From assembly GCA_024639825.1 (NCBI GenBank), contig JAHEGH010000001.1, forward strand, positions 78,351 to 142,350: a stretch of DNA of 64,000 nucleotides. The letters are read 5' to 3'. The DNA is from Gammaproteobacteria bacterium. GTDB taxonomy: Bacteria; Pseudomonadota; Gammaproteobacteria; Steroidobacterales; Woeseiaceae. The position numbers were made by a program, and so were the translations under genes. Positions 43,948-53,084 of this stretch are shown here, piece after piece (position 1 is the stretch's first letter; every line of letters begins with the position of its first letter). The notes beneath the pieces were generated by a model. That model made no database searches. It was given only the letters and a program-made list of their open reading frames with translations, and was not told the DNA's origin.

Positions 43948-44491
43948 GTTGATGATCTTTGATGTCAAAACTTGTCCTGATCTTTTCTTTACCACGAAAT
44001 ATCACCGATTTCACGCTGCCAACCGGCATTGATGTCGCATCGCTGATCTCGCGATGCGACAGCCCACAGGCATACGACATAACCATGATTGCTCGTTCTT
44101 CCTCAGACAACACCGCGAGAAACCTGTCCAGGTCGGTGACTTCATCAGCCTGTAGCGCGTGTGTACGCGATTCGACCTCCGAGACATGACCAACCTGTTC
44201 CAGTATTTCTGCATAGCGTTTCGACTTGCGCTTCGATTGCAGAAAGGTCGTGTAGGCGACCTTTAGCAACCAACCGATAAACGAGCCACTGCCGGAGTAG
44301 GTGTGCAGCTTGTCCCACGCGCGCATGAAACACTCCTGTGAAAGATCGTCGGCCGCACTGAAATCCCCCGTCAGCTTGCGCAGGAAATTACGCACATGCG
44401 ACTGGTGGCGGCGTATGAGCTCGCCGAAGGCCTGGGTGTCTTGCACGGACACCACCCTCGCTACAAGCTCGTGATCTTCTCCCGAGGCCAA
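43940..44491 (-). CDS. ECF-type RNA polymerase sigma factor
   Basis: The 183-residue sigma-70-family factor has region 2 with FLRKLTGDFSAADDLSQECFMRAWDKLHTY and the -10-binding FIGWLLKVAY segment at about 30-90, and region 4 LSEEERAIMVMSYACGLSHREISDATSMPVGSVKSVIFRGKEKIR at about 128-172. Between 44491 and the upstream DUF6249-like gene there are only 12 bp. It heads a probable regulatory pair with the downstream membrane protein. A candidate self-recognised promoter lies before the first operon gene. Confidence 0.92.
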   Translation of the reverse strand: MASGEDHELVARVVSVQDTQAFGELIRRHQSHVRNFLRKLTGDFSAADDLSQECFMRAWDKLHTYSGSGSFIGWLLKVAYTTFLQSKRKSKRYAEILEQVGHVSEVESRTHALQADEVTDLDRFLAVLSEEERAIMVMSYACGLSHREISDATSMPVGSVKSVIFRGKEKIRTSFDIKDHQHG

Positions 44492-44503
44492 GTCGAGGAA
44501 TCC

Positions 44504-44863
44504 TCAGTCGTCTCGTTTGGCGAATTTATTGAGTATCAGGTAAGCGATACCTATCACAAAGGGAAAACCCGCGATCCCAAGTAATGGCTGCGTCGCTTCC
44601 TCTTCAGGAACCGCAAGGCTGAACAACGCGATACCGATGGCTACCGCAAGCCAGATAATTCCGAGCCGGAAGTCCCTGTCCTTTGGTGCCTTCGGGTGCC
44701 CGAGCCGATCGATCAATTCCGGGCTCAAGTCGTGGCCCTTATCAAGCGCGATACGAATCGTATCCTGCATCTCCCGGCGAGCGCGAAAACGCAGCCAGAA
44801 AAACAATCCCAACAACATAGCCGGCGCTATTACCCCCGCAAATCCAATCCATTCACCTGTCAC
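44504..44863 (-). CDS. DUF6249-like small membrane protein
   Basis: The 119-residue protein has an N-terminal helix (FAGVIAPAMLLGLFFWLRF), a conserved hydrophilic stretch (TIRIALDKGHDLSPELIDRLG), and two C-terminal helices. This layout is that of the small DUF6249 membrane proteins that commonly accompany ECF sigma genes. The start is a GTG at 44863 with GAGGAG nine bases upstream. First gene of the ECF operon; its role may be in signal sensing. Confidence 0.72.
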   Translation of the reverse strand: MTGEWIGFAGVIAPAMLLGLFFWLRFRARREMQDTIRIALDKGHDLSPELIDRLGHPKAPKDRDFRLGIIWLAVAIGIALFSLAVPEEEATQPLLGIAGFPFVIGIAYLILNKFAKRDD

Positions 44864-44910
44864 TGTCTTGTCTCCTCAACATTATTATCTGCATCAGCAG
44901 TCTTCACCCG

Positions 44911-44941
44911 TAAGATGCATGCCGCGGTCGGATTGGATGCA
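44911..44941 (-). promoter_or_regulatory. Candidate ECF-sigma autoregulated promoter
   Basis: On the minus strand TGCATCC (complement of 44935-44941) and CATCTTA (complement of 44911-44917) are separated by 17 bp and lie about 48 bp before the first gene of the ECF operon. Spacing and position fit an ECF promoter, but neither element matches a consensus I can name with certainty. Confidence 0.4.
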
Positions 44942-44945
44942 GAAA

Positions 44946-44974
44946 TTTAACTTGTTGTTTTTATAGATATTAAT
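44946..44974 (+). promoter_or_regulatory. AT-rich candidate sigma-70 promoter for the RnfD-like operon
   Basis: TTTAAC (44946-44951) and ATTAAT (44969-44974), spaced 17 bp, lie in a conspicuously AT-rich patch about 60 bp before the RnfD-like gene. Only partial agreement with consensus, so this is tentative. Confidence 0.35.
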
Positions 44975-45030
44975 TTAACACATTGAGGCGATTTAGACCC
45001 AAACCATGAGGTCCCCCGTTAACAACGGGC

Positions 45031-45867
45031 ATGAAACTGATATCCAGACTGGCCGATCCCCGCTACTACCAGGTCGCTGTGCTGACCACACTACTCAGCA
45101 TCGGCGTATTCGTTCTCGATTTCGGTATTCGATGGCAAAACGCGGTCGCCATCATACTGACGGCCCAGGCCGTGCAGTTTATTGGCACCCGACTCTACGG
45201 CCTGCCTCGCTTCGACCCGATGAGTGCGCTGATTACCTCGCTCTCCCTGACGTTGTTGCTCAGGACCGAACTCATCGCACTCGCCATCGCCGCGCCCGCA
45301 ATTGCCATCAGCAGCAAATTCCTGATACGCGTCAAGGGCAAGCATGTGTTCAATCCCGCTAACGTGGCGCTGGTTACACTGATGCTGCTCAGCGACCATG
45401 CCTGGGTGTCCTCGGGGCAGTGGGGCAGCGCTGCGATTGGGGCGTTTGGTTTGGCGTGCCTCGGCTTCCTGGTTCTCACGCGCGCCAGGCGCGCCGAAAC
45501 GACGATCGCTTTCCTCGCCTGCTACGGCGCGCTGCTGTTCGGTCGGGCGCTCTGGTTGAGCGACCCGATGTCGATACCTGTGCACCAGCTGCAGAACGGC
45601 GCTCTGCTGATCTTCGCCTTCTTCATGATCTCGGACCCGAAGACAACCCCCAACGCCGCCGTCGGGCGCATGGTGTTTGGGGCGCTCGTCGCAGCGCTCG
45701 CATTCGTTATCCAGTTTATTTACTACCAGCCAAACGGACCGATTCTTGCGCTGATTCTGTCGGCGCCGCTCGTGCCTGTGATCGATGCCTTACTGCAAGG
45801 AACGCATTACCGGTGGGGAAAATCCGACGCTCAATCGAGCGCTCACGTCAAAGGAGTACAGACATGA
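45031..45867 (+). CDS. RnfD/NqrB-like integral membrane protein
   Basis: The 278-residue protein has about eight to nine transmembrane helices. FNPANVALVTLM and FFMISDPKTTP are the two conserved signatures of the NQR2/RnfD/RnfE family. In full RNF complexes the subunit carries covalently bound FMN on an SGAT-type Thr; here I see no SGAT motif, so flavinylation is doubtful. No other rnf or nqr gene is adjacent. Its stop overlaps the start of the DUF2330 gene (ATGA), so the two proteins are likely to work together. Confidence 0.8.
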   Translation: MKLISRLADPRYYQVAVLTTLLSIGVFVLDFGIRWQNAVAIILTAQAVQFIGTRLYGLPRFDPMSALITSLSLTLLLRTELIALAIAAPAIAISSKFLIRVKGKHVFNPANVALVTLMLLSDHAWVSSGQWGSAAIGAFGLACLGFLVLTRARRAETTIAFLACYGALLFGRALWLSDPMSIPVHQLQNGALLIFAFFMISDPKTTPNAAVGRMVFGALVAALAFVIQFIYYQPNGPILALILSAPLVPVIDALLQGTHYRWGKSDAQSSAHVKGVQT

Positions 45868-47204
45868 AAATTTTTATCACTGCGGTCACGGCGCTTGTGA
45901 CCGTCATGGTGACGACCACGGCTCAGGCTTTCTGCGGCTTTTACGTCGCCAAGGCCGACACCAGCCTGTTTAACCAAGCCTCCCAGGTCGTGCTGGTCCG
46001 CGACGACGACAGGACTGTCATCACAATGGCTAATGATTTCGAGGGTGAGGCCAGGGACTTCGCCGTCGTCATTCCGGTCCCGACCATGATCGAGCGTGAA
46101 CAGATCAACGTCGGCGACCGCGCCATCATTGAGCATCTCGATGCTTATACCTCGCCCCGCCTGGTCGAGTACCACGATGGCAATCCCTGCGCACGCTATG
46201 ACCGCGAGGAGTTGATGAGTATGGACGCGAATTTGCCGGCGGCCGCAAAGGAACTGAAACGGTCAGCGCGCTCTCAGGGAGTAACGATCGAAGCCAGCTA
46301 TACAGTCGGCGAGTACGACATCCTCATCCTGTCCGCCAAACAAAGTGACGGTCTGATTCGCTGGCTCAACGATAACGGCTATAAAATCCCGAGGGGCGCT
46401 GAGCGCGTCGTAGACAGCTACCTCGGCCAGGACATGCGGTTTTTTGTGGCCAGGGTAAATGTAAAGGAGCAGTCCAGGCTCGGTTACCAATACCTGCGCC
46501 CACTGCAGGTAGCGTACGAAAGCAACAAATTCATGCTACCCATCCGTCTTGGCACACTGAACGCGAAAGGCAAACAGGAACTCTATGTCTACGCGCTGAC
46601 GCGTACGGGGCGGGTTGAAACGACGAACTATCGTACAGTCAAATTGCCGACTGACGTTGAGTTACCGGAGTTCGTAGAAGGCGAGTTCGCCGACTTCTAC
46701 CGCGATATGTTCGCGCGACAGTCTGAGAAGGAAAATGAGCGTGCCGTCTTCCTGGAATATGCCTGGGACATGGCGTGGTGCGATCCCTGTGCTGCGGATC
46801 CGCTAAGCCACGAGGAGTTGCGCAAGCTGGGTGTCTTCTGGCTCGGCAAAAATGGGCAGGAGGCGAAGCGTATGATTCAGCCTCAGGCCCAGAACGTATT
46901 CGTGACACGACTACACGTACGTTACGACGCCGAACACTTTCCCGAAGACCTGATGTTTCAGGAGACCGGTGACCGACAGAATTACCAGGGCCGCTACGTG
47001 ATTCGTCATCCGTGGAAGGGCGAAGCCAGCTGCGACCTGACGCAATATGATGCCAGTGTTCGAGAGCGCCAGGAGCGCGAAGCACAATTGCTCGCGAACA
47101 TGACAGGCTGGGACATTGCGGATATCCGCGAGAAGATCCCATTCACTGGCGGCATTCGTCCCGTGACGGTTAAAGAGCCCTGGTGGAAACGAATCTGGGA
47201 TTAG
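45864..47204 (+). CDS. DUF2330 secreted protein
   Basis: The 446-residue exported protein has a signal peptide to AQAF, then CGFYVAKADTSLFNQASQVV, the conserved start of DUF2330 proteins. RDFAVVIPVP, GEYDILILSA and a late CDPCAADPLSHEEL motif with paired cysteines follow. The Cys residues FCGFYV, NPCARYD and WCDPCA suggest disulfides or a metal/heme-related site. Function is unknown. AAAGGAG precedes the ATG, which overlaps the RnfD-like gene's stop. The topology suggests the soluble partner of the upstream membrane protein. Confidence 0.82.
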   Translation: MKIFITAVTALVTVMVTTTAQAFCGFYVAKADTSLFNQASQVVLVRDDDRTVITMANDFEGEARDFAVVIPVPTMIEREQINVGDRAIIEHLDAYTSPRLVEYHDGNPCARYDREELMSMDANLPAAAKELKRSARSQGVTIEASYTVGEYDILILSAKQSDGLIRWLNDNGYKIPRGAERVVDSYLGQDMRFFVARVNVKEQSRLGYQYLRPLQVAYESNKFMLPIRLGTLNAKGKQELYVYALTRTGRVETTNYRTVKLPTDVELPEFVEGEFADFYRDMFARQSEKENERAVFLEYAWDMAWCDPCAADPLSHEELRKLGVFWLGKNGQEAKRMIQPQAQNVFVTRLHVRYDAEHFPEDLMFQETGDRQNYQGRYVIRHPWKGEASCDLTQYDASVRERQEREAQLLANMTGWDIADIREKIPFTGGIRPVTVKEPWWKRIWD

Positions 47205-48311
47205 CTAGTTGCCGAGCGCCTTCCACGCCGCGAGAACCTCAGCCTCTTTGTCGGGCGACAGCCCGGCACGAGTGCTGGCGGTTCTCTCGGCGGGCAGGGT
47301 GTCCCACCAGGTCAGCAGGTCACGAGCCGTCTCACGCTCTGGTCGATTGTGCATGCCCGCGCGAACCGCCCGATCCGCACTGAATTTCGCAAAGCCATCT
47401 GCTCCGTGCCAGATCGGAAAATCGCGACCACCGGCTAGCCCCTTGCTCGCCAGGAAATCGGCGTCAATCCAGACAGGATCAACGCTTGCGGCAGTCACCG
47501 CCCGACAGTCCTCGAGCAACTCGCCCATGCTGTACGCGTTTGCGTTCACCATGTTGTAGGTGCCGCGGATCTCTCGGTCGACACAATCCACTGTGAAATT
47601 CGCGAGGTCCCTGACATCGATGATCTGGACATTATCGTCCGGCGATCCGGGCCAAAGCATTTCACCACCTTTGCGGGTTCGAACGGGCCAGTACGAGAAA
47701 CGGTCCGTATGATCACCAGGGCCGCAAATATAAGTAGGACGAAGCACCGCGAGCTTATCGGCATCGATTTCGCCAGCGGCGCGTTGCTCACATAAGGCCT
47801 TGAGCGCACCGTAGGTTTCGCCAGTGACCTCTTCGACAGTCTCATCGACAAGGGTGGCGAGGGGAGAATCTTCGTGATTCGGGGTGCTGAAGTCGGCATA
47901 GACCGAGACCGTTGAGATAAACACGTAACGCGAGACATTAGGCGCCAGCAGGCGTGCCGAATCCTCAACATGCCTCGGGACATACCCCGAGTTGTCGATG
48001 ACGGCGTCCCATTTGCGATCTTTCAGACCGTCCAGTCCATTGTCACGATCACCTTTAATCGTCTCGAGATCGGGGAATAACGTGTTGTTCGACCTGCCGC
48101 GGTTGAATAAGGTCACCGAGTGGCCGCGACGTAAGGCTTCGCGCACCATGTGCGGCCCGATGAAACCGGTGCCGCCCAGGATCAGAATGTTGAGCGGTCG
48201 CCCTTGCCTGGCTTCCTTGCCATCGGCAAGACTCGCCAACGGCAGGCCTGTTGCTGCGGCGGCTACGCCGACAGCACTCGCCTTGATGAACTCACGTCTA
48301 CTGCTCGCCAT
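47205..48311 (-). CDS. Tat-exported NAD-dependent epimerase/dehydratase-like protein
   Basis: The 368-residue protein begins with a twin-arginine signal (SRREFIKASAVGVAAAATG), followed by an extended SDR/epimerase domain: ILGGTGFIGPHMVREALRRGH as the dinucleotide-binding start and FISTVSVYAD at the catalytic Ser region. The usual YxxxK is replaced by TYGALKALCE, in which Tyr and Lys are present with the standard spacing. Export with a folded cofactor fits the Tat signal. Substrate unknown. Its stop is directly adjacent to the convergent DUF2330 gene. Confidence 0.85.
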   Translation of the reverse strand: MASSRREFIKASAVGVAAAATGLPLASLADGKEARQGRPLNILILGGTGFIGPHMVREALRRGHSVTLFNRGRSNNTLFPDLETIKGDRDNGLDGLKDRKWDAVIDNSGYVPRHVEDSARLLAPNVSRYVFISTVSVYADFSTPNHEDSPLATLVDETVEEVTGETYGALKALCEQRAAGEIDADKLAVLRPTYICGPGDHTDRFSYWPVRTRKGGEMLWPGSPDDNVQIIDVRDLANFTVDCVDREIRGTYNMVNANAYSMGELLEDCRAVTAASVDPVWIDADFLASKGLAGGRDFPIWHGADGFAKFSADRAVRAGMHNRPERETARDLLTWWDTLPAERTASTRAGLSPDKEAEVLAAWKALGN

Positions 48312-48385
48312 ACCCGGTTCTCCGTCCTCGGTTCAGGACGGCAGTCTAGCCCATTCGGTAAGTGAGTCTCCAGACCAGCACGTAC

Positions 48386-49441
48386 TTAGCGATAACGGCT
48401 CTGCAGCTTCTGCAATTCGTCGTTACCAGGATGCAGCCCCTCGTAGGGCAACCGTGAAAGCGGCGTATCGATGTTGTGCATCAGTTCGTGCATTTCCGCA
48501 CGATCCTCGTTGACGTACAACAGTCCTGTCGTGATCTCTCCCGCATTGAAGCGATCACGAAGATGTTTGAACGCATCGGCACGACTGGTCGGGTCGTAGT
48601 CGCGATCGACCTTGCGCAATACGATCGTGTCACCGCCACGCAGATGAATCGGCAGTGCTTCGCCTTCGTCGTAAGACACCCTGATCTCTTCGGTGGGATG
48701 TATGTAGTCAATATTGGCCACATGACGATAAAACTCACGCGTATGCGCGTAGCTCTTCGTCGATCCTTCATGGTCATTGAATGTCACGCAAGGACTTATG
48801 ATATCGACCAGCGAGAATCCGGAGTGCATGATGGCGCCCTTGATAAGGGGAATCAGTTGCTCCTTGTCACCCGAAAAACTGCGAGCGATGTAGGTAGCGC
48901 CAAGTGCAAGCGCGGCGCTTGCCGGATCGATCGGCTCCTGCTGATTGGGCAAACCCTTTTTGGGTTTGGTGCCAATATCCGCGGACGCAGAAAACTGGCC
49001 CTTTGTCAGTCCGTAGACGCCATTGTTCTCGATCAAGTAACACATGTTGAGGTTGCGCCGGATCGCATGCACAAACTGGCCAACGCCGATGGACAACGAA
49101 TCGCCGTCACCCGAGACGCCGATGTAAGTCATGTCGCGATTGGCCGCATTCGCTCCAGTAGTAACAGAAGGCATGCGACCGTGTACCGAGTTAAAACCAT
49201 GCGCTTCGCTGACAAAATAGGCTGGCGTTTTCGATGAACAGCCAATACCGCTCATTTTGGCCAGCATGTGTGGCTCAATATCGAGTTCGAAGACGGCCTG
49301 GATAAGCGCTGCCGTGACCGAGTCATGTCCGCAACCCGCGCACAATGTGGAAACCGCGCCTTCATAGTCGCGCGTCGTCAGGCCAAGTTCATTCTTCGGC
49401 AGATTCGGAAGTGAGATTTTGGGCTTGGCAATATAGGTCAC
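48386..49441 (-). CDS. korB: 2-oxoacid:acceptor oxidoreductase, beta subunit (KorB-like)
   Basis: The 351-residue thiamin-diphosphate subunit has LCAGCGHDSV near residue 36 as the start of its iron-sulfur ligand set, and GDGDSLSIGVG to IENNGVYGLTKGQ as the TPP/Mg motif. It pairs with the alpha subunit upstream. The GTG start at 49441 has AGGA eight bases before it. Together with the two upstream genes it should oxidatively decarboxylate a 2-oxoacid, most likely 2-oxoglutarate, to the acyl-CoA. Confidence 0.9.
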   Translation of the reverse strand: MTYIAKPKISLPNLPKNELGLTTRDYEGAVSTLCAGCGHDSVTAALIQAVFELDIEPHMLAKMSGIGCSSKTPAYFVSEAHGFNSVHGRMPSVTTGANAANRDMTYIGVSGDGDSLSIGVGQFVHAIRRNLNMCYLIENNGVYGLTKGQFSASADIGTKPKKGLPNQQEPIDPASAALALGATYIARSFSGDKEQLIPLIKGAIMHSGFSLVDIISPCVTFNDHEGSTKSYAHTREFYRHVANIDYIHPTEEIRVSYDEGEALPIHLRGGDTIVLRKVDRDYDPTSRADAFKHLRDRFNAGEITTGLLYVNEDRAEMHELMHNIDTPLSRLPYEGLHPGNDELQKLQSRYR

Positions 49442-49454
49442 AGTATCATCCTGT

Positions 49455-51257
49455 TCAGGCTGCTCGCCCTTTGGCTATTTCCTTGAGCACTCCATCAACC
49501 ACGAAGCCGGCGTTAATCGGCATACCATCGTAGTGCAACAGCGGCACGAGTTTTCTCTGGTCCGCCTCAATATCGTTAATCAACAGCGTACGCAGTTGCG
49601 CGTCTCGATTCTGTTCCACGACGTAGACGACTTCGTGCTGGTCGATGAACTCGCGCACCGCATCCGTGAACGGAAACCCCTTCACGCGGCAATAGTTGAG
49701 GCCGATTTTTTGTTTTTCGAGACGGTCCAGGGCCTCTTTGCAGGCGCCATCGCAACTGCCCATCGTGAGAATGGCAGCCTTGTTGAACTTGGAGTGGCGA
49801 ATCTCTGCTTCCGGAAGCATGGTTCGCGCCGTCTCCCACTTAACGAGCAGGCGATCGACAACCTCTTTGTAATCCGCCGAGTTCTCGGTATACGCGCCGA
49901 GTTTGGTGTGCCCGGACCCGCGTGTGAAATATGCGCCTTTTGGGTGTACGCCCGGCAGTGTGCGGTACGGGATGCCGTCGCCATCGACGTCGAGGTACCG
50001 GTAGAACCTCTCCATCTTCTCCAGATCCTCGGCACCATAAACTTTGCCTCGATCCGGAATGTATGAGTCATCCCATTCGAGCTCGGGCACCATCCAGTCA
50101 TTCATGCCGATGTCCAGATCGGTCAACACCATGACCGGTGTCTGCAAACGCTCGGCAAGGTCGAACGACTGTACTGACATGTAGAAGCACTCTTCCGGAT
50201 CGGCCGGGAACACCAATACATGCTTCGTGTCGCCATGCGAAGCATACGCACAACTCAGAAGGTCGCATTGCTGCGTGCGCGTCGGCATGCCGGTAGATGG
50301 ACCAGTGCGTTGTACGTCGAAAATTACGGTCGGGATTTCGGCGTAGTATGCGAAACCAATGAACTCGCTCATCAGCGAGATACCGGGCCCACTGGTCGGC
50401 GTAAATGAGCGTGCGCCCATCCAGCTGGCGCCCAGCACCATGCCAATGGCGGCGAGTTCGTCCTCCGCCTGGATAATACAGTACGTGCGTTTCCCTGTTT
50501 CCGGGTCGACGCGATAGCGGCCGCAAAATGTGCGGAACGCGTCCATGAGCGATGTTGACGGAGTAATGGGATACCAGGCGCCGACGGTGGCTCCGGCATA
50601 CATACAACCGAGTCCAGCCGCGGTATTGCCATCAATGACAATATGTCCCTTGGTCGCATCCATTTTCTCGACACGAGTCGGCAACGGGCAAGGGAAATGC
50701 TTCGACGCGTGATCGTAGCCCAGGTGAATCGCTTCCATATTGGATGCGATAAGGTGCTGCTTGGCGGCAAACGTTTCTTCCAGGAGACCCTTGATAATAT
50801 CGAGGTCCAGATCGAGTAATGCCGCGATAACCCCGACGTACGCGATGTTTTTCATCAGGATACGTGCGCGTACACCGTCGAAATGCTCGTTGCACATTTT
50901 CGAAAGCGGGATGCCGATAATCGTAATATCGTCACGATTCAGCAGCGAGCTGCGGGGCCAGGTGGAGTCGTAGATCAGGCAGCCACCCGGCTCAACATCC
51001 GCAAGGTCCTTCGCGTAAGTCTGGGCATTCATAGCCACCATGATATCCACCCGGTCAGAACGACAGCTGTAGCCGTCACCCGTGACGCGAATTTCATACC
51101 AGGTTGGCAGTCCCTGGATATTGGAGGGGAAGTAATTCTTGCCCACAACGGGCACGCCCATCCGGAAGATAGCCTTGCGCAGCAAGCCGTTGGCGCTCGC
51201 CGAACCGGTGCCATTGACCGTGGCAATTTTGATGACGACGTCGTTAGTTGATGCCAC
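49455..51257 (-). CDS. korA: 2-oxoacid:acceptor oxidoreductase, fused gamma-alpha subunit (KorA-like)
   Basis: In the 600-residue fusion the N-terminal gamma domain (about 1-190, VKIATVNGTGSASANGLLRKAIFRMG) is joined to the alpha/pyrimidine-binding domain (about 210-600, with GNTAAGLGCMYAGA, WYPITPSTS and PTRTQQCDLL). This fused form is usual for 2-oxoglutarate-type enzymes in Proteobacteria. The start is GTG at 51257, preceded by GAGGA. It lies 9 bp after the flavoprotein gene and 13 bp before korB, so all three form one operon. Confidence 0.9.
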   Translation of the reverse strand: MASTNDVVIKIATVNGTGSASANGLLRKAIFRMGVPVVGKNYFPSNIQGLPTWYEIRVTGDGYSCRSDRVDIMVAMNAQTYAKDLADVEPGGCLIYDSTWPRSSLLNRDDITIIGIPLSKMCNEHFDGVRARILMKNIAYVGVIAALLDLDLDIIKGLLEETFAAKQHLIASNMEAIHLGYDHASKHFPCPLPTRVEKMDATKGHIVIDGNTAAGLGCMYAGATVGAWYPITPSTSLMDAFRTFCGRYRVDPETGKRTYCIIQAEDELAAIGMVLGASWMGARSFTPTSGPGISLMSEFIGFAYYAEIPTVIFDVQRTGPSTGMPTRTQQCDLLSCAYASHGDTKHVLVFPADPEECFYMSVQSFDLAERLQTPVMVLTDLDIGMNDWMVPELEWDDSYIPDRGKVYGAEDLEKMERFYRYLDVDGDGIPYRTLPGVHPKGAYFTRGSGHTKLGAYTENSADYKEVVDRLLVKWETARTMLPEAEIRHSKFNKAAILTMGSCDGACKEALDRLEKQKIGLNYCRVKGFPFTDAVREFIDQHEVVYVVEQNRDAQLRTLLINDIEADQRKLVPLLHYDGMPINAGFVVDGVLKEIAKGRAA

Positions 51258-51266
51258 GGGAATCCT

Positions 51267-53084
51267 CTACTTCGCTGCTCCGCCTGTGGCGGCTTGTGGC
51301 TGGTCGGATGCAGCCTCATCGGCGGCGTAGGGAACGAGTATGGTCGATTTCTGCATGTCCCAGGCACCGGTCGGGCAACGTTCGGCGCACAATCCACAAT
51401 GCACGCAGATGTCTTCATCCTTGACCATAACGCGTGCCGTGTGGGGCAAGGCACCGGAAACATACAGGGCCTGATCCGGATTCAGCGCCGGCGCCTTAAG
51501 CCGCGCGCGAATGTCTTGTTCCTCACCGTTCGGCGTGATCGTCAGGCAATTGACCGGGCAGATATCGAGACAGGCATCGCACTCGATACACAGGCTTTCC
51601 GTAAAGACAGTCTGGATGTCGCAATTAAGACAGCGTTCGACTTCCTCTGCGGCCTGTTCGGCAGAGAAACCAAGCTCCACCTCGATATTCAGTTTCTTGA
51701 AGCGCTCTTTCAGCCCGACATGCGGCACCAGTTGGCGCGACACACCATCGTAGTCGTTTGAGTAGCTCCATTCATGCATGCCCATCTTCTGGGTCGACAG
51801 GTTCAGACCCATGGGCAGGCGATCGTGCAGATCTTCGCCGTGGCAGTATTTGTGTATCGAGATAGCCGCCTGGTGGCCGTGCTCAACTGCCCAGATAATA
51901 TTCTTGGGACCAAACGCAGAGTCGCCACCGAAGAAGATGCCGTCGCGCGTGCACATCATCGTGGTCTCGTTGACAACCGGGCAGTCCCACTTGTCGAACT
52001 CGATGCCGAGATCACGCTCGATCCACGGAAACGCATTGTCCTGCCCGATGGCCAATACGACATCATCGCAGGGAATGACAACTTCGCCCGTCGACGTGCC
52101 ACGGTCGATACGCCCATTCTCCTCGATGTTGTATTCCATCAGGTCAAACTTCATGCCGACAAGCTTGCCGTCCTCATAGACGAATTCTTTAGGAGAGTGA
52201 TTAACCAGGATCTCGACGTTCTCTTCCTCGGCGTCTTCGAGTTCCCACTCCGATGCCTTGAAGAATCCACGTGGCTTGCGCGCCATCACCTTGACGTCAT
52301 CGGCGCCAAGCCGGAGCGAGGTGCGACAACAATCCATCGCCGTGTTGCCCACACCGATGATCAGCACCTTCTTCCCGATCTCCTTGATGTGTTCAAAAGC
52401 AACCGACTCCAGCCACTCAATACCGATGTGGATCCGGTCGGAGTCGTAACGGCCAGGAATTTCGAGGTTCTTGCCTTTCGGCGCACCTGTACCAACGAAT
52501 ACTGCGTCGAAACCCTCGTCGAGCAGGTCTTTCATGCTGTTGATACGGTGACCGAGCTTCAGGTCCACACCCATGTCGAGGATATAGCCGATCTCTTCGT
52601 CGAGCACGGCCGGAGGCAGACGAAAAGACGGAATGTTGGTCCGCATCAAGCCGCCCGTCGTATCCAGCGCCTCAAAGATCGTAACCTCGTAGCCCATCGG
52701 AGCCAGGTCGTTGGCAACGGTCAGCGATGCACAACCGGCGCCGAGTAATGCAATCTTTTTGCCGTTCGTCTTTTCCGGCGCCTTGGGCAGTCGCTCTGTA
52801 ATGTCATCACGATGATCGGCGGCAACGCGTTTCAAACGACAGATCGCCACCGGCTTGTCTTCAACACGACCACGGCGGCACGCGGGTTCGCAGGGGCGAT
52901 CGCATACTCGCCCAAGGATCCCGGGGAATACATTGGACTTGCGATTTTCCATGTACGCGTCGCTGAACTGCCCCTGGGCGATCATGCGAATATACGAAGG
53001 AACGTCGGTATGTGCCGGACAGCCCCACTGGCAGTCAACAACTTTGTGAAAGTACTCGGGGTTAGATGTATCTGTCGGCTTCAT
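51267..53084 (-). CDS. korC: GltD-like FAD/NAD(P) oxidoreductase with ferredoxin domains (KorC-like)
   Basis: The 605-residue iron-sulfur flavoprotein has an N-terminal Fer4_20-type region (DCQWGCPAHTDVPSY and RVCDRPCEPACRR), then FAD-binding GAGCASLTVANDLAP and NAD(P)-binding GVGNTAMDCCRTSLRLG. Two C-terminal 4Fe-4S motifs follow: CIECDACLDICPVNC and CVHCGLCAERCPTG. It matches the electron-output subunit of the aromatic-degrader 2-oxoglutarate:NADP+ oxidoreductase. It is predicted to pass electrons from KorAB to NAD(P)+ or a ferredoxin. Confidence 0.9.
   Translation of the reverse strand: MKPTDTSNPEYFHKVVDCQWGCPAHTDVPSYIRMIAQGQFSDAYMENRKSNVFPGILGRVCDRPCEPACRRGRVEDKPVAICRLKRVAADHRDDITERLPKAPEKTNGKKIALLGAGCASLTVANDLAPMGYEVTIFEALDTTGGLMRTNIPSFRLPPAVLDEEIGYILDMGVDLKLGHRINSMKDLLDEGFDAVFVGTGAPKGKNLEIPGRYDSDRIHIGIEWLESVAFEHIKEIGKKVLIIGVGNTAMDCCRTSLRLGADDVKVMARKPRGFFKASEWELEDAEEENVEILVNHSPKEFVYEDGKLVGMKFDLMEYNIEENGRIDRGTSTGEVVIPCDDVVLAIGQDNAFPWIERDLGIEFDKWDCPVVNETTMMCTRDGIFFGGDSAFGPKNIIWAVEHGHQAAISIHKYCHGEDLHDRLPMGLNLSTQKMGMHEWSYSNDYDGVSRQLVPHVGLKERFKKLNIEVELGFSAEQAAEEVERCLNCDIQTVFTESLCIECDACLDICPVNCLTITPNGEEQDIRARLKAPALNPDQALYVSGALPHTARVMVKDEDICVHCGLCAERCPTGAWDMQKSTILVPYAADEAASDQPQAATGGAAK

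Noticed and set aside
51774..52748. Plus-strand open frame of 324 codons opposite the GltD-like gene
   Set aside because: Antisense to a gene with unmistakable FAD, NAD(P) and ferredoxin motifs; no recognisable features of its own.
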